64,000 nt of DNA, taken from assembly GCF_008932435.1 (NCBI RefSeq), contig NZ_WBWE01000002.1, forward strand, positions 1 through 64,000. The letters run 5' to 3'. The translations under genes and the position numbers were made by a program. Each line of letters starts with the position of its first letter. Position 1 is the first letter of the stretch. This document shows, piece after piece, positions 1 through 8,713 of this stretch. Source of the stretch: Brucella pseudintermedia (GTDB taxonomy: Bacteria > Pseudomonadota > Alphaproteobacteria > Rhizobiales > Rhizobiaceae). The notes below the pieces were generated by a model. The model was given only the letters and a program-made list of their open reading frames with translations, was not told the origin of the DNA and ran no database searches.

Positions 1-126
1 CCAAAACCGGTCAGCGCATGAGCCGGATACACCCTTCTCAATCTGCGTCAAAACTCTGCCGCCCAAAACAGCATACTTCCCAGAACAAAACCCGTCGAAA
101 ATATCGATGGGTTTGTCAGCGGTCTG

Positions 127-147
127 AGGCCCGCATAAAGCGGGCCT
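127..147. terminator. Hairpin downstream of the tape-measure remnant
   Basis: An 8-bp inverted repeat (AGGCCCGC / GCGGGCCT) with an ATAAA loop. On the + strand it is followed by CCCGTTTATTT, so it could end transcription in that direction; for the phage gene on the - strand the T-tract is poor. Positions 1-126 hold no gene I can recognise. Confidence 0.5.
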
Positions 148-174
148 CCCGTTTATTTGTCTGTGACCGGCTTG

Positions 175-1362
175 CTAGGAAAGGTGACGACATTGCTGGT
201 AGCCGTGACTGGTTGCGCGGCTTTCCGCGCCTTCCTCGCCGACAAGATACGAACTACCGGCAGAGATTGGCCCGCCCTCTGCACGCTTACCGTCCGGTAC
301 GATAGCTCCGCCCATGTACGAAGGCGTATTCACGCCGCCAGAACCATCGGAGCCACCAGTAACGGTATAAGGAAGGCTCCTAGGGCCAACGGGTCCAGAC
401 AGTGCAGACATAAGCTTGCCTGCCGCTTCCGCTTCAACGCCTGACCGAAGCCAGCCTACAAGCGTGCTGATCTTTTCGAGTATGGTTGAAACGGCACCGC
501 CGACGACGACGCCGACCGTTTCACCCCATGACTTCCATACGGCGTTTGTTGCGCCCAACGGTCCAAGGAGATTGCTAATCGAATTGAAGATATCCGTCGA
601 AAATTTCGCGATAGGTTCAATGATTGGTTTTACCGGCTCAAGTGCTTTGACGAAGCCTTCCCCGACACCAACGAAGAAGGATTTCAGTCCTTCCCAATTG
701 TTGTAGATCAGCGTGCCTGCCGCCGCGATCCCGGCAAGGACTGCGCCGACGCCGGTAAACATCAGAGCGCCACGAAGGACTACTGCTGCACCTCGAAGAA
801 TAGAGAAGCCACCGCGCAGAAGATTGAGCGGATTGAGCATTTTAAGAAGGCCGCGACCGGCAACGATACCAGCGTCAGCAAGCCGGGCGAATACGCCCGG
901 CGCCTTGCCAGTTGCAGCCGTAGCAAGCTTCGAACGGACGGCAAGCGTGCCGAAGTGACCGGAAACCTTTGTAATCGCCTTGCCGAGCGTGCCCGACAAG
1001 ATGCTTCCCGTAAGGCTACTTGCCTTCCCGATACTGCCGATGGCGAAGGATGCCACAGATAGCGCGCCGCCTTTTCCCATCAAGCCAAGAAATTGCAGGC
1101 CCGTGAGAGCGAAGCGCATACCGATCAGCGATGACGTCACCATTACAATGGAGCGCGTCAGCTTCGGATTGGCTTCGGCAAAGGCAGCGAGCTTGTTCGC
1201 CACTTCGGAAACCTTATCGGCGATATCGTTGAAGGCTGGCAGAAGAGCGACACCAAGCGAAGCATTGAGGTTTTCGATGGTAGCGTGCAAGCGATCCGTA
1301 AATCCACGAGAGGTTTTAAGGCGGCGCTGATAATCTTCTTGAACGACGCCTTGCGCCTTCAT
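175..1362 (-). pseudogene. Phage tail tape-measure protein fragment
   Basis: The 395-residue reading frame has the composition of a tape-measure protein: several long Ala/Gly/Leu-rich hydrophobic stretches (about residues 75-140 and 180-220) and, near the C-terminus, the GGPISAGSSYLVGEEG signature often seen in these proteins. Tape-measure proteins set siphovirus tail length and usually exceed 600-1000 residues, so this is a fragment. No good start is seen: the frame stays open without ATG to about position 1491, where it runs into a hairpin and an oppositely oriented phage gene. The last 15 or so residues after VGEEG look unlike the family. Decay or rearrangement at both ends is inferred. 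Confidence 0.6.
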
Positions 1363-1440
1363 CGCTTCGGCTCGGATGCGGCCATATCCACCTTTCCAGT
1401 CGAGCCGCCGATCTTGACGTCGGAAAACAATCGCCCCCCA

Positions 1441-1470
1441 GCCCCCACGGTTTTCAATTGCCGTGGGGGC
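1441..1470. repeat. 10-bp stem inverted repeat between opposed phage fragments
   Basis: GCCCCCACGG and CCGTGGGGGC form a perfect 10-bp stem around a 10-nt loop. No T-tract follows on either side. It lies exactly where the - strand tape-measure frame meets the + strand phage gene, so it may be an old phage terminator or mark a rearrangement junction. Confidence 0.5.
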
Positions 1471-1496
1471 ACCTCTTCCTCGAAAGGATTTTCAGC

Positions 1497-1879
1497 ATGG
1501 CTATTTTCGACCGCCTGGACTGCGTGACGAGCCGAGTCATCGACAGGACATTCTCCATTCGCTTCGTATTCACGCCTATGCGCGCCAGTCCGAACGGAAG
1601 GTCAGGCCGTGACCCTGAACGCCCGAATGGATCGGCAAGGGCATTCTGGAGGAAAACCCAACTGACGTTCCCGTCGAGATCGGTCGGCGCGACAGGGTAG
1701 GCAACAGCGTTGAATCGCTCGTCACTGGCCACCGCTACGAATTTTCGGTGGATCTGCACCGCTATCCCGATGCCGTTCATGCGCGGCAGGGTGACGAGAT
1801 CGAGTTCGACGACTTGCGCCGGTTCCGTGTTACGGAGGTCCGCCGCGATGGAGCCCGCAACACCAGCCGATTTTCGTGA
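1497..1879 (+). pseudogene. Small phage structural-type gene, frameshifted
   Basis: An ATG with an AAAGGA ribosome site opens a frame beginning MAIFDRLDCVTSRVIDRT. It reads to about position 1625 and then loses sense. One frame lower, the reading continues as GKGILEENPTDVPVEIGRRD and on to VTGHRYEFSVDLHRY and DEIEFDDLRRFRVTEVRRDG, stopping at 1877-1879. The two halves join into one coherent protein of about 127 residues if a single base is restored at CGCCCGAATGG (about 1621-1630). The form resembles short neck/tail-region proteins of alphaproteobacterial prophages, a family assignment made from memory and therefore weak. The frameshift itself is directly visible. Confidence 0.6.
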
Positions 1880-1991
1880 CTTGGAGCGCGCCCTGGACCG
1901 CATGACCCGCACCCTCACGGTGCGGTTCGCATGGATGATGGTTGGTTTCGTCGTCGCCGCTCATCTGATTATTCGGCTGAATTTGCCCTGA
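1848..1991 (+). CDS. Small phage-associated membrane protein (47 residues)
   Basis: A short gene starting at ATG 1848 behind a clear GGAGG site 9 nt upstream, overlapping the end of the frameshifted phage gene by about 30 nt, a spacing typical of phage modules. The N-terminal half is charged and probably helical (residues 1-25); the C-terminal half has one hydrophobic segment (about 26-45) ending in NLP. Small one-helix proteins of this layout are common beside phage tail genes, but I cannot name a function. It may be the only intact gene of the remnant. Confidence 0.55.
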   Translation: MEPATPADFRDLERALDRMTRTLTVRFAWMMVGFVVAAHLIIRLNLP

Positions 1992-2028
1992 TTGGGCAGG
2001 CTGCTTAATTATGAATGAAATTATGCAG

Positions 2029-2051
2029 AGCGGCCCATGTGGTCGCTTTTT
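2029..2051 (+). terminator. Rho-independent-type terminator after the phage remnant
   Basis: AGCGGCC / GGTCGCT (one G-T pair) around a CATGT loop, followed directly by TTTT. Outer bases ATGCA...TGCAT could extend the stem. It separates the remnant from the tRNA gene. Confidence 0.6.
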
Positions 2052-2083
2052 GCATTATAAATCAATTACTTAGATGAAAGAAG

Positions 2084-2158
2084 TGGCTCCCCGGGCCGGA
2101 TTCGAACCAGCGACCAACCGGTTAACAGCCGGTTGCTCTACCGCTGAGCTACCGGGGA
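2084..2158 (-). tRNA. tRNA-Asn (anticodon GTT)
   Basis: The reverse complement folds as a cloverleaf: acceptor TCCCCGG / CCGGGGA, D-arm with AGCTCAGCGGTAGAGC, anticodon loop CTGTTAA giving GTT (Asn), T-arm with GGTTCGAATCC, discriminator G and an encoded CCA at 2084-2086. Its 3' end points toward the prophage remnant, the usual arrangement when a tRNA gene served as a phage integration site. I could not identify a second copy of the tRNA 3' end within the window. Confidence 0.95.
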
Positions 2159-2186
2159 ACAGGTGCTCGTTGCGTCAGCGAGGTGG

Positions 2187-2215
2187 CGTATAGCAAAAGG
2201 ATTTCGCCTTTGCAA
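2187..2215 (-). promoter_or_regulatory. Candidate sigma-70 promoter of tRNA-Asn
   Basis: On the - strand TTGCAA (2215-2210), a 17-bp spacer and TATACG (2192-2187), ending 28 nt before the mature tRNA 5' end. A T8 run lies just upstream at about 2229-2237. Confidence 0.5.
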
Positions 2216-2326
2216 AGGGCTAAATCCATTTTTTTTCATCTTTTTGCATTATGCCCTCGAAACCCTATATTCTCTGGGAGATTTTCTGCCTGTGAATTGT
2301 AACCATATCAGTCTGAGAGATGCCCT

Positions 2327-2614
2327 GTGAGCGATCAGTACGCCGAAATACCCCGTAAAAAGGCCATTGTGATTCTTGGCCGACGAATCCCCATGCCGCA
2401 ATCGGTCATGATGCGTCGCATGCTTGGCGGTACACTCGTTGTCGGCGGATCTCTGGGCTTTCTTCCGATTCTGGGTTTCTGGATGCTTCCTCTCGGACTT
2501 ATCGTTCTCTCGCATGATTCTCATCGCGTCCGTCGCTTACGCCGCCGAAGTGAAATTCATATCTGGCGCAAATGGTTGAAGCGGAAGCCGACCGACACGC
2601 CAACTGCTCCATGA
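2327..2614 (+). CDS. Small conserved-type inner-membrane protein, function unknown
   Basis: A 95-residue protein with a GTG start (GTG AGC GAT CAG). It has a basic N-terminus (RKKAIVILGRR), a hydrophobic core at about residues 32-62 that can form two short membrane helices around FLPILGFWMLPLG, then a strongly basic tail (HRVRRLRRRSEIHIWRKWLKRK) that should stay in the cytoplasm. The layout resembles small PGPGW-type membrane proteins of Proteobacteria, but the PGPGW motif itself is absent. It stands alone between the tRNA and a convergent AraC gene. Confidence 0.7.
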   Translation: MSDQYAEIPRKKAIVILGRRIPMPQSVMMRRMLGGTLVVGGSLGFLPILGFWMLPLGLIVLSHDSHRVRRLRRRSEIHIWRKWLKRKPTDTPTAP

Positions 2615-2672
2615 AACGGCATGGACATGAAACAAACACCAAGAATCGATGCCCGAGGAACCCATTGCGCGT

Positions 2673-3491
2673 CTATTTGCGCAGTTCGCCTGGAGTGAGC
2701 TGCCGGTGTTTGCGTAGTGCTGTGGTTAGGTGGCTCTGGCTGGAAAAACTCAAATGGCGGGCAATATCTCTTATCGATATAGACGTTTTCCTAAGCAGAC
2801 GCTCGGCTTCATCAAGCCTTAGCCCCATCAAGTACTGATGCGGTGTCTGTCCGAAACTATTGCGAAAGGACGTTGAAAAGTGACCCGCTGAAATTCCGAG
2901 CAACTCGGCCATATCCGGGACGGAAAGAGGCCGATGAAAATTTTGAGTGAGGTACGTTTCGATACGATGGCACGCTAATTTGCCGAGTCCAACTTTGCTA
3001 TCCATGGGAATACGATTGCCTGGTGCATTGCGAGCTATTATATGCATCAGGACCAAACCAAGAGCGCGCAGGTAAGGTTCGTCCTGCTCGCCCCGTAGAC
3101 GGATTTCATCCCAGATCATATTTGATATTGGCAAGCATTCTTTACATAAGAACTTTTCTGAGTTGCCAAAAATCTCGATATCACGATTACAAATATTCGG
3201 AAAAAAAGCATCTCTAAGAAAAAGCCTGTCTGGCTGCCCTATCAATACTTCTGTAGGCTCGGGCCAGACGATTGACAATTTGGCGGAAGCCGGAATGATA
3301 AACACGGTACCGGTCGGGCAATTGGAAATCTCGCCATCCTGCGCAGAAAAACACCACCTTAGATTGCGAACCTGTTCTCGCAAGACAAGGAAAGTCGTTC
3401 CGGTTGCGCGATAATTGATCCGCCCGATCTGGGTAGTGGCACAGGTCAAGCCCCATTTCGTCCCGCTCATTCGTGGTTTATGCGCACCCAT
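2673..3491 (-). CDS. AraC-family transcriptional regulator
   Basis: A 272-residue protein with a C-terminal double helix-turn-helix (about residues 170-272). The first helix pair lies around LSVPDMAELLGISAGHFSTSF and the second around SIRDIARHLSFSSQSHLT, with the family ending in a HRQLTPGELRK-like tail. The N-terminal 160 residues are an effector domain without clear similarity that I can name. It is divergent from sitA across a 288-bp region, so it might respond to metal or host signals, but that is inference. The chosen ATG has AAGGAA very close upstream; an ATG seven codons downstream is possible. Confidence 0.85.
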   Translation of the reverse strand: MGAHKPRMSGTKWGLTCATTQIGRINYRATGTTFLVLREQVRNLRWCFSAQDGEISNCPTGTVFIIPASAKLSIVWPEPTEVLIGQPDRLFLRDAFFPNICNRDIEIFGNSEKFLCKECLPISNMIWDEIRLRGEQDEPYLRALGLVLMHIIARNAPGNRIPMDSKVGLGKLACHRIETYLTQNFHRPLSVPDMAELLGISAGHFSTSFRNSFGQTPHQYLMGLRLDEAERLLRKTSISIRDIARHLSFSSQSHLTTALRKHRQLTPGELRK

Positions 3492-3744
3492 TTCCTTAGC
3501 CTGCCCCCCTTCTGTTAATCAACAAGCTCATGATCATCTCGTTCATCCAATCCAAGCATCGAGAATAAACGAGTTTACCGGGTGCACGCCCCTCTTCTGC
3601 AATGAAGACACATCTCGACAATACAACCCGTCACATTGTGTGCAATTTATACGTGCAGAAGCATTTTGCAATCAGAATCTTGAACCGGGACCCCTGATGC
3701 AAATAGGTCGCAAAAGCACTTGCTATCCAAGCATCAACCATTTA

Positions 3745-3766
3745 TGCAATTGCAAATTATTAGCAA
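3745..3766. promoter_or_regulatory. Candidate metalloregulator (Mur/Fur-type) site before sitA
   Basis: TGCAATTGCA (3745-3754) overlaps the imperfect dyad TTGC-AAATTATTA-GCAA (3750-3766), ending 14 bp before the sitA start. Further TGCAAW elements occur at 3641, 3667 and 3698 in the same 288-bp gap. In rhizobia and Brucella, Mn-importer genes are known to be controlled by the Fur-family protein Mur at A/T-rich sites with TGCAA elements. The match here is by eye and the position is unusually close to the start codon. Confidence 0.3.
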
Positions 3767-3779
3767 CAAGGATGTGGGT

Positions 3780-4682
3780 ATGCGGTGTCGAAATTTACAA
3801 ATAACTAAGCTCGGCTTTCTGAGTATGGCTCTCGTCTGGTTAAGCACAAACGGTGCGCTGGCGGAGAAATTCAAGGCCGTGACGACTTTTACTGTTATTG
3901 CAGATATCGCGCAGAATGTTGCCGGAGACGCGGCAATCGTTGAATCAATTACGAAGCCAGGCGCCGAGATTCACAATTACCAGCCCACACCTGGAGACAT
4001 GGTCAAAGTACAGGATGCGAAGTTGGTGCTCTGGAACGGGCTGGAACTGGAACTTTGGTTCGAAAAATTCTTTTCGCGCCTCAAGAATGTCCCAAGCGCG
4101 ATTGTGTCTGATGGGGTACAGCCTATCGATATCTCCGATGGCCCATATAGCGGCAAACCAAACCCACATGCTTGGATGTCCCCGAATGCCGCGTTAATCT
4201 ATGTCGATAATATTCGCGACGCCTTTGTCAAAAACGATCCAGCCCATGCAGATATCTACAAATCAAACGCCGAAGCCTATAAGGCAAAGATCAAAGCCGC
4301 CATCGATCCGATCCGGGCGGAGATGGAGGCGATCCCCCAGGACAAGCGCTGGTTGGTTTCGAGTGAAGGCGCATTTTCCTATCTCGCGCGGGATTTTGGC
4401 CTGAAGGAACTCTATCTCTGGCCAATCAATGCGGACCAGCAGGGCACGCCCCAACAAGTACGCAAGGTAATTGATGCGGTGCGTATAAACGGCATTTCTG
4501 CCGTGTTTTCAGAGAGCACGGTATCCTCAGCCCCCGCCCAGCAAGTAGCCCGAGAAACGGGCGCAAAATATGCCGGGGTTCTTTATGTCGATTCACTTTC
4601 TGAGCCGGATGGCCCTGTGCCGACATATATCGATCTGCTGAAAGTCACCTCGCGCACGATTGCTGATGGACTTAAGCAATGA
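3780..4682 (+). CDS. sitA: Periplasmic Mn/Fe-binding protein of a SitABCD-type importer
   Basis: A 300-residue cluster A-I solute-binding protein with a signal peptide (about residues 1-28, ending NGALA). The four expected metal ligands are visible: His65 in EIHNYQPTP, His130 in NPHAWMSP, Glu196 in SEGAFSY and Asp271 in [10 protein letters not shown]. The His/His/Glu/Asp set is that of Mn/Fe binders (PsaA/SitA) rather than the His-rich zinc binder ZnuA. ATG 3780 has AAGGA upstream and gives a sensible signal sequence. It is first in a four-gene operon and overlaps sitB by ATGA. Confidence 0.9.
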   Translation: MRCRNLQITKLGFLSMALVWLSTNGALAEKFKAVTTFTVIADIAQNVAGDAAIVESITKPGAEIHNYQPTPGDMVKVQDAKLVLWNGLELELWFEKFFSRLKNVPSAIVSDGVQPIDISDGPYSGKPNPHAWMSPNAALIYVDNIRDAFVKNDPAHADIYKSNAEAYKAKIKAAIDPIRAEMEAIPQDKRWLVSSEGAFSYLARDFGLKELYLWPINADQQGTPQQVRKVIDAVRINGISAVFSESTVSSAPAQQVARETGAKYAGVLYVDSLSEPDGPVPTYIDLLKVTSRTIADGLKQ

Positions 4683-5584
4683 GTTCGCCCGTAGATATTC
4701 GGAAAACCCTTCACTCTGCTCCGGAGAAAGGAATCCACGTAGTAGACGCGACAGTCACTTACCGGAATGGTCATACGGCTTTGCATAATGCAAGCTTTGC
4801 AATCCCGACCGGAACCATCACGGCACTCGTCGGCGTTAACGGCTCTGGAAAATCGACCTTGTTCAAGGCGATCATGGGGTTTGTTAAACTCGCCAAGGGC
4901 GAAATTTCCATACTTGGCATGCCCGTCGAAGCGGCATTGAAGCATAATCTGGTGGCTTATGTTCCGCAGAGCGAAGATGTCGACTGGAACTTCCCCGTTC
5001 TCGTCGAAGATGTTGTCATGATGGGACGCTACGGCCATATGGGCATGCTGCGCATCCCGCGCCGCGCCGACAAGGAAGCCGTGGAGAATGCGCTTGCCCG
5101 CGTGAGCATGCTCGAGTTTCGTCATCGGCAGATCGGCGAGCTTTCCGGCGGGCAAAAGAAACGGGTATTTCTCGCGCGAGCGCTCGCACAGGATGGGCGC
5201 GTTATTCTTCTGGACGAGCCTTTTACCGGCGTGGACGTCAAGACCGAAGAAGCGATCATCCTTCTTCTTCGCAGCCTCAGGGAGGAAGGACGCGTCATGC
5301 TGGTCTCCACGCATAATCTCGGCAGCGTTCCCGAATTCTGTGACCGCACTGTGTTGTTGAAACGAACGGTTCTGGATTACGGGCGGACTGCGGAAGTGTT
5401 CACGCAGTCAAATCTCGAAAAGACTTTCGACGGCGTGTTGCGCCATCTCGTAGTTGGCAAGACTGAACGCTCCGGACGAGCACCAGTCAGCGTCATAACA
5501 GACGATGAACGACCGTTCGTTGTTTATGAGAAGGGAGACCCGGTGGCCCACAACAGGAGCGGAAACCATGACGCTACTGCTTGA
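4679..5584 (+). CDS. sitB: Mn/Fe importer ATP-binding subunit
   Basis: A 301-residue ABC ATPase energising the SitCD channel from the cytoplasm. The Walker A motif GVNGSGKST is at residues 52-60, the Q-loop in VPQSEDVDW at about 94-102, the signature LSGGQ at 154-158 and Walker B VILLDEP at 174-180. [10 protein letters not shown] after the Q-loop is typical of metal-family ATPases. The C-terminal 45 residues are a variable tail. It overlaps sitA by 4 bp, and its end overlaps the region upstream of sitC. Confidence 0.93.
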   Translation: MSSPVDIRKTLHSAPEKGIHVVDATVTYRNGHTALHNASFAIPTGTITALVGVNGSGKSTLFKAIMGFVKLAKGEISILGMPVEAALKHNLVAYVPQSEDVDWNFPVLVEDVVMMGRYGHMGMLRIPRRADKEAVENALARVSMLEFRHRQIGELSGGQKKRVFLARALAQDGRVILLDEPFTGVDVKTEEAIILLLRSLREEGRVMLVSTHNLGSVPEFCDRTVLLKRTVLDYGRTAEVFTQSNLEKTFDGVLRHLVVGKTERSGRAPVSVITDDERPFVVYEKGDPVAHNRSGNHDATA

Positions 5585-6428
5585 GCCGTTCAGCTATAAC
5601 TACATGTTGAACGCGATGTGGATTTCCGCACTGGTTGGTGGCGTGTGTGCATTTCTTTCAGCTTTTTTGATGCTGAAAGGCTGGTCGCTGATTGGCGACG
5701 CCCTGTCCCATTCAATCGTACCGGGTGTTGCGGGCGCTTACATGCTTGGCCTACCCTTCTCCATTGGTGCGTTCTTCTCGGGCGGTCTTGCAGCGGCAGC
5801 GATGCTCTTCCTCAATCAAAGGACAAAGCTGAAGGAAGACGCAATCATAGGCCTGATCTTCTCCTCGTTCTTCGGGCTCGGCCTTTTCATGATCTCGCTC
5901 AAGCCGACGGCAGTCAGCGTTCAAACCATTGTATTGGGCAATATTCTCGCCATTACGCCGGAGGATACATTGCAGTTGGCGATTATCGGCTTCGTTTCCC
6001 TGTCGCTGCTTCTATTGAAATGGAAAGACCTCATGGTGGTGTTCTTTGATGAGAACCATGCGCGTTCAATAGGCCTCAGTCCCAATCTGTTGAAGGTCAT
6101 GTTCTTCACATTGCTGTCGGCCTCCACGGTCGCCGCCATGCAAACAGTCGGTGCCTTCCTCGTCATCTGTATGGTCGTGACGCCCGGTGCAACCGCGTAT
6201 CTACTGACGGACCGCTTTTCGCGGCTGCTCTGGATCGCTGTCGCGATCGGCTCCATCACGAGCTTTGTCGGGACCTATGCGAGCTATTTTCTGGATGGTG
6301 CGACGGGAGGCATCATCGTTGTGCTCCAGACGGTGGTTTTCCTCAGCATATTTCTCCTTGCTCCGAAGCACGGACTACTGGCCGCACGTCGCAAGACTTC
6401 AAAAGCCCTCAGGGAGTTCCGACAATGA
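5568..6428 (+). CDS. sitC: Mn/Fe importer membrane subunit 1
   Basis: A 286-residue ABC-3 family permease with about eight hydrophobic segments. The family motif [21 protein letters not shown] (start about residue 37) and the loop [12 protein letters not shown] that contacts the ATPase are clear. ATG 5568 follows AGGAGCGGAAACC and overlaps the end of sitB by 17 bp; an earlier frame start at 5505 would add a polar, non-conserved N-terminus and is less likely. It probably forms a heterodimer with the sitD product. Confidence 0.92.
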   Translation: MTLLLEPFSYNYMLNAMWISALVGGVCAFLSAFLMLKGWSLIGDALSHSIVPGVAGAYMLGLPFSIGAFFSGGLAAAAMLFLNQRTKLKEDAIIGLIFSSFFGLGLFMISLKPTAVSVQTIVLGNILAITPEDTLQLAIIGFVSLSLLLLKWKDLMVVFFDENHARSIGLSPNLLKVMFFTLLSASTVAAMQTVGAFLVICMVVTPGATAYLLTDRFSRLLWIAVAIGSITSFVGTYASYFLDGATGGIIVVLQTVVFLSIFLLAPKHGLLAARRKTSKALREFRQ

Positions 6429-7273
6429 ACACATTTGAAATGCTGGCCTCCCCATTTCAGTTCGAGTTCATGCGCTATGCGCTGGCCATTTCAGTGCTCA
6501 TCGCGATCCCGACCGCGTTGCTGTCGTGCTTTCTGGTTCTCAAGGGATGGTCTTTGATGGGTGACGCGATCAGCCATGCCGTTCTTCCGGGCGTGGTTGT
6601 CGCCTATATCATCGGAATACCCTTCGGCATCGGAGCATTTGTAGCGGGCATGTCCTGCGCCCTTGCAACTGGCTACCTCTCCGAGAACAGCCGTATCAAG
6701 CAGGACACGGTGATGGGGGTCGTATTCTCCGGTATGTTCGGCCTCGGCCTGGTTCTTTATGTTGCAATCCGCTCGACGGTACATCTCGACCACATTTTAT
6801 TTGGCGACATGCTCGGCATAACATTGTCTGACCTGGTCGAAACGGCCATGATCGCGGCACTGACCGCTGGCATTCTTCTCGCCAAATGGCGCGACTTCCT
6901 GCTCCATGCGTTCGATCCGGCACAAGCCCGAGCGGTCGGCCTCCCGGTCCGTCTGCTACATTATGGGCTGCTTTGCCTGATCTCGTTGACGATTGTCGGC
7001 GTCCTGAAAGCGGTGGGCATCATTCTGGCCATCGCCATGTTGATTGCGCCCGGTGCAATTGCATTTCTGCTCACAGGCAAGTTTAGCATCATGATGCTGC
7101 TCGCCGTGGGGATTGCGATCGGTGCATCCTTCTTCGGCGTCTATCTCTCCTACTTCATCGACAGTGCCCCCCCCCCTACTATCGTTCTGCTGATGACAGC
7201 GATGTTCCTCGCCGCGTTCATCTACGTCTCCCGGAGGACTGCCAAATTCGAAGTGCATGCAAAAGAAAGCTGA
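6425..7273 (+). CDS. sitD: Mn/Fe importer membrane subunit 2 with a poly-C tract
   Basis: A 282-residue paralogue of sitC, overlapping it by ATGA. It has the same GWSLMGDAISHAVLPGVV motif (about residues 39-56) and a DPAQARAVGLP coupling loop. Near the C-terminus, codons for Ala-Pro-Pro-Pro-Thr are written as a run of ten C (7167-7176). The frame is intact with ten, but a one-base slip would remove the last helix and tail. The final residues FEVHAKES are cytoplasmic. A 32-nt perfect palindrome follows the operon. Confidence 0.92.
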   Translation: MNTFEMLASPFQFEFMRYALAISVLIAIPTALLSCFLVLKGWSLMGDAISHAVLPGVVVAYIIGIPFGIGAFVAGMSCALATGYLSENSRIKQDTVMGVVFSGMFGLGLVLYVAIRSTVHLDHILFGDMLGITLSDLVETAMIAALTAGILLAKWRDFLLHAFDPAQARAVGLPVRLLHYGLLCLISLTIVGVLKAVGIILAIAMLIAPGAIAFLLTGKFSIMMLLAVGIAIGASFFGVYLSYFIDSAPPPTIVLLMTAMFLAAFIYVSRRTAKFEVHAKES

Positions 7274-7316
7274 CCGCGAGCTCGGGGGCACCGCTGCGCC
7301 AGCCCCGCTTGCGTGC

Positions 7317-7348
7317 GACGTGGACAGCTTTGCAAAGCTGTCCACGTC
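7317..7348. terminator. 32-nt perfect palindrome after sitABCD
   Basis: GACGTGGACAGCTTTG is followed immediately by its exact reverse complement, giving a 16-bp stem with no free loop before breathing. A weak T-rich tail (TTCGTCTTT) follows on the + strand. It most simply ends the sit operon. Confidence 0.6.
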
Positions 7349-7491
7349 TTCGTCTTTGCGTCATACAGCTGTTATGAAGTCCCGCTAAACAGCCTCTACA
7401 CGGCGTTCCATGATGGAACCTGAGACACTTTTCCCTCGCAATTTCATTTTTGCGGCTTGTCGAGGTTACTTAAAGATGCTTCAATCCATTT

Positions 7492-7505
7492 TGCACGGCT
7501 GTGCA
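7492..7505. promoter_or_regulatory. Dyad operator copy 1 (TGCACGGCTGTGCA)
   Basis: A 14-bp sequence with TGCAC/GTGCA arms, 42 bp upstream of the ATPase gene start. An identical 14-mer lies before the solute-binding-protein gene at 8714-8727. A LacI-family regulator is encoded at the end of the same cluster and is the obvious candidate ligand. Confidence 0.55.
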
Positions 7506-7547
7506 GAAACAATAAGACCAGCCGGCGATCCTGGGGAGGAGGTGCTT

Positions 7548-8621
7548 ATGCCAGCGTTTTTGGAGGTGGCGGACGCGCGCGTTCGCTATGGCAATAACGA
7601 AGTTCTCAAGGGCGTGAATCTATCCGTCAGGAAAGGCGAGTTCGTCGCGCTTCTGGGCTCCTCCGGCTGCGGCAAGACGACTCTGTTGCGAGCTATTGCG
7701 GGGTTCAACATGCCATCCGACGGCGCAATCCGCGTAGATGGTAGGGATGTCACTCAGCTGCCTCCAGACAAGCGTGGCATGGCGCTTGTCTTCCAGTCAT
7801 ATGCGCTCTGGCCGCATATGACTGTCGCGCAAAACATGGGTTATGGCCTACGCATTCGCGGCGTCGCGAAACAAACCATCAAGCAGAAGGTCGAGGACGT
7901 TGCACGCCTGTTGGGGCTTGATGGATTGCTGGAACGCAAACCTGCCGCCCTTTCCGGTGGGCAGCGCCAGCGCGTCGCCCTTGGGCGCGCACTGGCCGTT
8001 CAGCCTGACATCCTCCTTCTTGACGAACCACTTTCCAATCTCGATGCACGGATCAGACTTTCAGTTCGTCACGAAATCAGCGCCTTGCAGCGCCGTCTCG
8101 GCATCACCGCAGTTCATGTAACGCACGACCGGGAAGAAGCCATGGTTATGGCCGACCGCATCGTCATTCTCAATAATGGTGAAATTGCTCAGGCCGGCAC
8201 ACCTGAAGAGGTTTATAATCATCCGGCGTCCGATTTCGTCGCAGCGTTCATGGGCGCGGAAAACCTGATCGAAGTACCGGTTAAGATACAGGCCAATCGC
8301 ATAGAGATCGCAGCGGGCGCCAACAACAAGGCCAGCACTATTTCCGCAGGCCGTCGCAATCTTTCCGACGGCTTGGCATCAGCACGTTTCCGCAGCGAAG
8401 CAGCGCGTCTCACCGAGCCAGGGGCCGACCCGAACTCCCGAGCGGCCGAGTTGATCCTCAACGGCACGGTCGAACAAACGAGTTATCCCGGTGGCCTTTG
8501 GAGACATATGATCCGTGTTGGGGACAGGCATATCATGGTTGACGCTCAAAAGAGCCACCAGCCCGGAGAAAATGTAGATATCCGCATACCGGAGCAAGCC
8601 CTGTTTCTGTTCGACAGATAG
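7548..8621 (+). CDS. ABC importer ATP-binding subunit (LacI/2H-linked system)
   Basis: A 357-residue ATPase of the CUT1/spermidine/iron type: Walker A GSSGCGKTT at residues 37-45, signature LSGGQRQR at 135-142, Walker B ILLLDEP at about 155-161, D-loop SNLDA, then a regulatory TOBE-like C-terminal domain from about residue 240. ATG 7548 has a strong GGGGAGGAGG site; the longer frame from 7410 adds 46 unsupported residues. It is separated from the binding-protein gene by 278 bp with its own operator, so it is probably transcribed separately. The substrate is not known; no residues here reveal it. Confidence 0.88.
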   Translation: MPAFLEVADARVRYGNNEVLKGVNLSVRKGEFVALLGSSGCGKTTLLRAIAGFNMPSDGAIRVDGRDVTQLPPDKRGMALVFQSYALWPHMTVAQNMGYGLRIRGVAKQTIKQKVEDVARLLGLDGLLERKPAALSGGQRQRVALGRALAVQPDILLLDEPLSNLDARIRLSVRHEISALQRRLGITAVHVTHDREEAMVMADRIVILNNGEIAQAGTPEEVYNHPASDFVAAFMGAENLIEVPVKIQANRIEIAAGANNKASTISAGRRNLSDGLASARFRSEAARLTEPGADPNSRAAELILNGTVEQTSYPGGLWRHMIRVGDRHIMVDAQKSHQPGENVDIRIPEQALFLFDR

Positions 8622-8713
8622 TCAGTGGGCTGTAGAGTCGGGCGCCTGTGCCTATCGTTGAGTTAAGGAAATCCGCGATCAATGAACCACGGAATCTTTC
8701 GTGAACTTGGTAA

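Noticed and set aside
1454-1918. 154-codon - strand frame over the frameshifted phage gene
   Set aside because: The + strand shows a coherent protein across two frames plus ribosome sites; the - strand product is basic and patternless.
2327-2614. Assignment of the 95-residue membrane protein to the PGPGW family
   Set aside because: The layout fits but the PGPGW motif is absent, so no family is claimed.
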